Below, one piece after another: positions 61,706 through 64,000 of a stretch of DNA of 64,000 nucleotides (its first letter is position 1; every line of letters begins with the position of its first letter). The notes under the pieces are model-generated. The model was given only the letters and a program-made list of their open reading frames with translations, was not told the DNA's origin and did no database searches. The position numbers and the translations under genes were made by a program. This DNA is from an uncultured Eggerthellaceae bacterium. Lineage in GTDB: Bacteria; Actinomycetota; Coriobacteriia; Coriobacteriales; Eggerthellaceae. The DNA is taken from contig CAIFEG010000007.1 of assembly GCA_903789415.1 (NCBI GenBank), positions 19,516 to 83,515 on the forward strand, read 5' to 3'.

Positions 61706-64000
61706 TTATGCTCCGGTAAATCCGAATGACTGGCCCAGACTAATTTTCTCCTCACCTACGAAGTCGCAGGGGAGTAATGTGGTCAAAGCTTTGGTGTCTT
61801 GCGTCTTTAGAGTATCCTCATCGTTGGCTAAACGCGCTCCTTGAGCAACGATCGCATCTTCAAACATGTTCCGGACAAAGCGAGCATTTCCAAACCCTTC
61901 AGTCTTTGAGGCCTGCTTGATAATGGTGCGCGCTTTATCTTCAACGCCATCTGCGAGTGTTAGATGTCCGCGCTTCGCCATAAGTTTTAAAATCGCCACG
62001 AGTTCGTCGATGCTGTAGTCAGGGAATTCTATCTTGATTTTTATACGGGAATCAAACCCCGGATTAAGCGCAAAAAGCTGTCTCATTTCGTTCTTATAAC
62101 CTGCGAGGATAACAACCGTCTCTTCACGATAGTTTTCCATGCAAGAAATAAAGGCTGAGATACAACTTAGACTCCTTTGTCCGAGTTCACCCATAGCATA
62201 CGCCTCATCAACAAAGATCACAGACCCCTTTGCTTTTTCGAAAATTGCCTGTATCAGGATTGGATCAGCGAGTTCATGACCTCCAACCTCTATGAGTTTG
62301 CCCACTGAGAGCACTCCTTCATCCTTCAATATCTTTGCAACTACTCGAGCAACTTCGGTTTTACCAGATCCTGGGTTCCCGAGAAACGCCATATGCAGAG
62401 GAATAAAGGGAGCCTTAATACCCGCATCGCGCTTAACCTTCTGAACATGCATGAAATCTAGACGTTGAGATATCATCTTTTTGATTTCCTTAAGCCCGAT
62501 AAGGTTCTTTAACTGTTGGCGACCAGGTATCTCTTCCTTCCAATACTCACCGCGGATCTTTTGCGCTGCTGTCCGCACATCTTCAGCCTCAATAGTTGTG
62601 AGCAACTCTTCAGTAAACTTGATATCTTGAGAGGTTTTTGCGAGACGAACTTGTTGTGAGCCAACAGTATTTTCGTAAAGTTGTCTTACGTAACGTGCAT
62701 TACCTTCATCTGCTGGAGTGCCGGCTCTCTCAATTACATTACGTGCTTCCGAAAGAGCTTTCTGTCCGAGTTTAAAACCACCGTGATCCACCATGAATTT
62801 GAAAATTTCAAGTTTCTCTTCAGCAGAATAATCAGGGAAGTCTATGAGGAAGCCTATTCGACTCCTGAACCCCGGGTTTGATGAAATAAGGTTTTCAATT
62901 GCATTCTTGTAGCCTGCAAGTATGACGACTGTATCACGACGCCGATTTTCCATATATGCAATAAGTTCGGTGATTTTATCAGAATGGGACAACCCGTAGG
63001 CTTCATCGATAAACAAGACGGAACCACGGGCTTCATCAAAGGCATCTTTTACATTCCATACTTCGGCACCCGATCGCACGATCAAGCGTCCCTCTTTGAG
63101 AATCCCTTTGTCTTTGAGAATTTCCGCGTAAAGACGCGCAACTTCAGTTTTCCCCGTGCCAGGGGATCCCATGAATGCAAGATGCATTGAGAATGGTTGA
63201 GGTTTTAGACCAGCGCGAACAAGTTTTTGATTCATGTCAAATCTGCATAAGACCTCTGTGATTTGTTCTTTCACGGCTTTAAGCCCAATCATTTCCTGAA
63301 GCCTGTCATAGGCTGAGCTCTTATTTTCAAGTAGCGATTTCCTTTGGAAAAACTTTTTAATCATTGGAAGATAAGGAGGATATTCAGATTTTGCGACCAC
63401 AAGTGAAACCCATTCATCAAGTACCTCATGAATGTCTGAAAAAGATTTATCTTTCAATTTTTCATGTAGAATGTTGGCTAGATCCTCATCTGGGACAAGC
63501 CCCATGCGGGTGACCTGATCGTTTAGTACGGCGAGCAGTTCCGCTTCGTCATGATCGGTTGCATTTATTTTTTGATTGCGAGAAAACTCGATCAATGGAG
63601 CAAGGAACTTCCGCCTAATACGTTCTTTTAGATCGGGGTTGTCTTCCGGAACTACCAATATAACTTGTATTTCTTTACTATGTTTATTGAGCAATTCAAG
63701 GGTTTTGCTGAATACAGCATATGGATCAGATTCATAATTACTACCTTCGTCAAAAAGGCCGTATTTGATGACGATTGTAGAACCGATAAGAGACTCTACC
63801 CATGCATCATCGAGCAGATCAACAATAGTTTTATTCTCAAAATATCCGTGGTTGTAGAACTTGATGTTGCTCATTTTGTCAATCTCAAATGTGTACACAC
63901 GATCGGTACGTAGTCGTCCGTACTGTGATAAAGATTTTGTCAAAATATCAAGAGGCTCCTGATAGAGATTAGGGTCATTTCCTTCGATCAGGTAATGCAC
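61706..64000 (-). CDS. Tandem AAA+ ATPase, CbxX/CfqX (SpoVK-like) type (partial, N-terminus off the right edge)
   Basis: The visible 764 residues hold two intact AAA modules and one degenerate module. Module 2 (about 240-455): Walker A GSPGTGKT (278-285), Walker B SVLFIDEAY, sensor VILAGYK, finger NPGFRSRIG. Module 3 (about 500-735): GNPGSGKT (541-548), SVIFVDEAY, VILAGYK, and NPGFDSRIK. The first ~230 residues follow the same layout (VHYLIEG for the P-loop strand, VILVVPED for sensor 1, DLKERIRRKFLAPLIEF for the finger region), but GNDPNLYQ replaces the P-loop. The GTG at the edge is then an internal Val codon, not a start. Family members remodel proteins (EccA, SpoVK, Rubisco activase CbbX); partners lie outside the window. 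Confidence 0.88.
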   Translation of the reverse strand: MHYLIEGNDPNLYQEPLDILTKSLSQYGRLRTDRVYTFEIDKMSNIKFYNHGYFENKTIVDLLDDAWVESLIGSTIVIKYGLFDEGSNYESDPYAVFSKTLELLNKHSKEIQVILVVPEDNPDLKERIRRKFLAPLIEFSRNQKINATDHDEAELLAVLNDQVTRMGLVPDEDLANILHEKLKDKSFSDIHEVLDEWVSLVVAKSEYPPYLPMIKKFFQRKSLLENKSSAYDRLQEMIGLKAVKEQITEVLCRFDMNQKLVRAGLKPQPFSMHLAFMGSPGTGKTEVARLYAEILKDKGILKEGRLIVRSGAEVWNVKDAFDEARGSVLFIDEAYGLSHSDKITELIAYMENRRRDTVVILAGYKNAIENLISSNPGFRSRIGFLIDFPDYSAEEKLEIFKFMVDHGGFKLGQKALSEARNVIERAGTPADEGNARYVRQLYENTVGSQQVRLAKTSQDIKFTEELLTTIEAEDVRTAAQKIRGEYWKEEIPGRQQLKNLIGLKEIKKMISQRLDFMHVQKVKRDAGIKAPFIPLHMAFLGNPGSGKTEVARVVAKILKDEGVLSVGKLIEVGGHELADPILIQAIFEKAKGSVIFVDEAYAMGELGQRSLSCISAFISCMENYREETVVILAGYKNEMRQLFALNPGFDSRIKIKIEFPDYSIDELVAILKLMAKRGHLTLADGVEDKARTIIKQASKTEGFGNARFVRNMFEDAIVAQGARLANDEDTLKTQDTKALTTLLPCDFVGEEKISLGQSFGFTGA

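Noticed and set aside
63998..64000. GTG at the right edge as the true start of the AAA+ gene
   Set aside because: The codon aligns with an internal residue just before the P-loop strand of an AAA module, so the protein must begin outside the window.

Overview
The window looks like a chromosomal segment from a moderate-GC anaerobic actinobacterium of the class Coriobacteriia, probably Eggerthellales (a Cryptobacterium-like organism would fit). This is inferred from protein style: a Tat-exported flavoprotein divergent from a membrane-anchored LuxR regulator, a GlnR-like orphan regulator directly behind glnA, an actinobacterial rplU-rpmA-obg order, and FdhD. It is inference from reading, not a database match. 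I see no rRNA, tRNA, CRISPR array, phage or intact insertion sequence, so most of the window is core genome with a glycan island.

Layout. 1-5.4 kb: the start of an MFS exporter, a cysteine desulfurase with its likely partner MnmA (tRNA 2-thiolation), a conserved unknown protein and an OGG1-type glycosylase. 5.6-13.1 kb: two MFS transporters that each end in a CBS-domain pair, interleaved with thiamine genes (thiC with a divergent TPP-riboswitch-like leader, thiM, thiE). 13.1-22.3 kb: a bile-salt-hydrolase-like Ntn protein with Ser in place of the nucleophile Cys, a LysR-flavodoxin-cupin-CMD cluster, NhaA, a fused AroD-AroE, ThpR, GNAT and Tag. 22.5-35.7 kb: the Tat flavoprotein/LuxR pair with palindromic operators, ClC channel, Map, HAD phosphatase, FdhD, AzgA purine permease, a MetE-like methyltransferase and a DASS dicarboxylate carrier. 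35.8-44.8 kb: an SRAP protein, then a Wzm/Wzt-dependent glycan cluster (two glycosyltransferases, a DegT aminotransferase, an initiating phosphoglycosyl transferase, UDP-galactopyranose mutase). 45-51 kb: Nudix, glnA plus GlnR-like regulator, MocR regulator, malic/malolactic enzyme. 51.3-61.5 kb: polA, AlaX, a Ser-rich lipoprotein, rplU-rpmA-obgE-nadD-yqeK-rsfS. 61.7-64 kb: the C-terminal part of a multi-AAA+ ATPase that runs off the right edge.

How the genes work together. The flavoprotein reductase, dicarboxylate carrier and malic enzyme point to an anaerobic dicarboxylate economy. The thiamine genes cover both ring branches but no thiD is present. glnA and its regulator form a nitrogen unit. 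The glycan cluster should build a galactofuranose-containing polymer exported by an ABC transporter.

The most unusual signals are: an AAA+ protein whose first visible AAA module has lost its P-loop; the Cys-to-Ser Ntn hydrolase; a ~100-residue Lys/Ala/Thr-rich tail on ribosomal protein L21; MFS-CBS fusions; a TPP riboswitch with a diverged 3' half; paired palindromes in the flavoprotein/LuxR intergenic region; and many short tandem duplications, often at gene ends.
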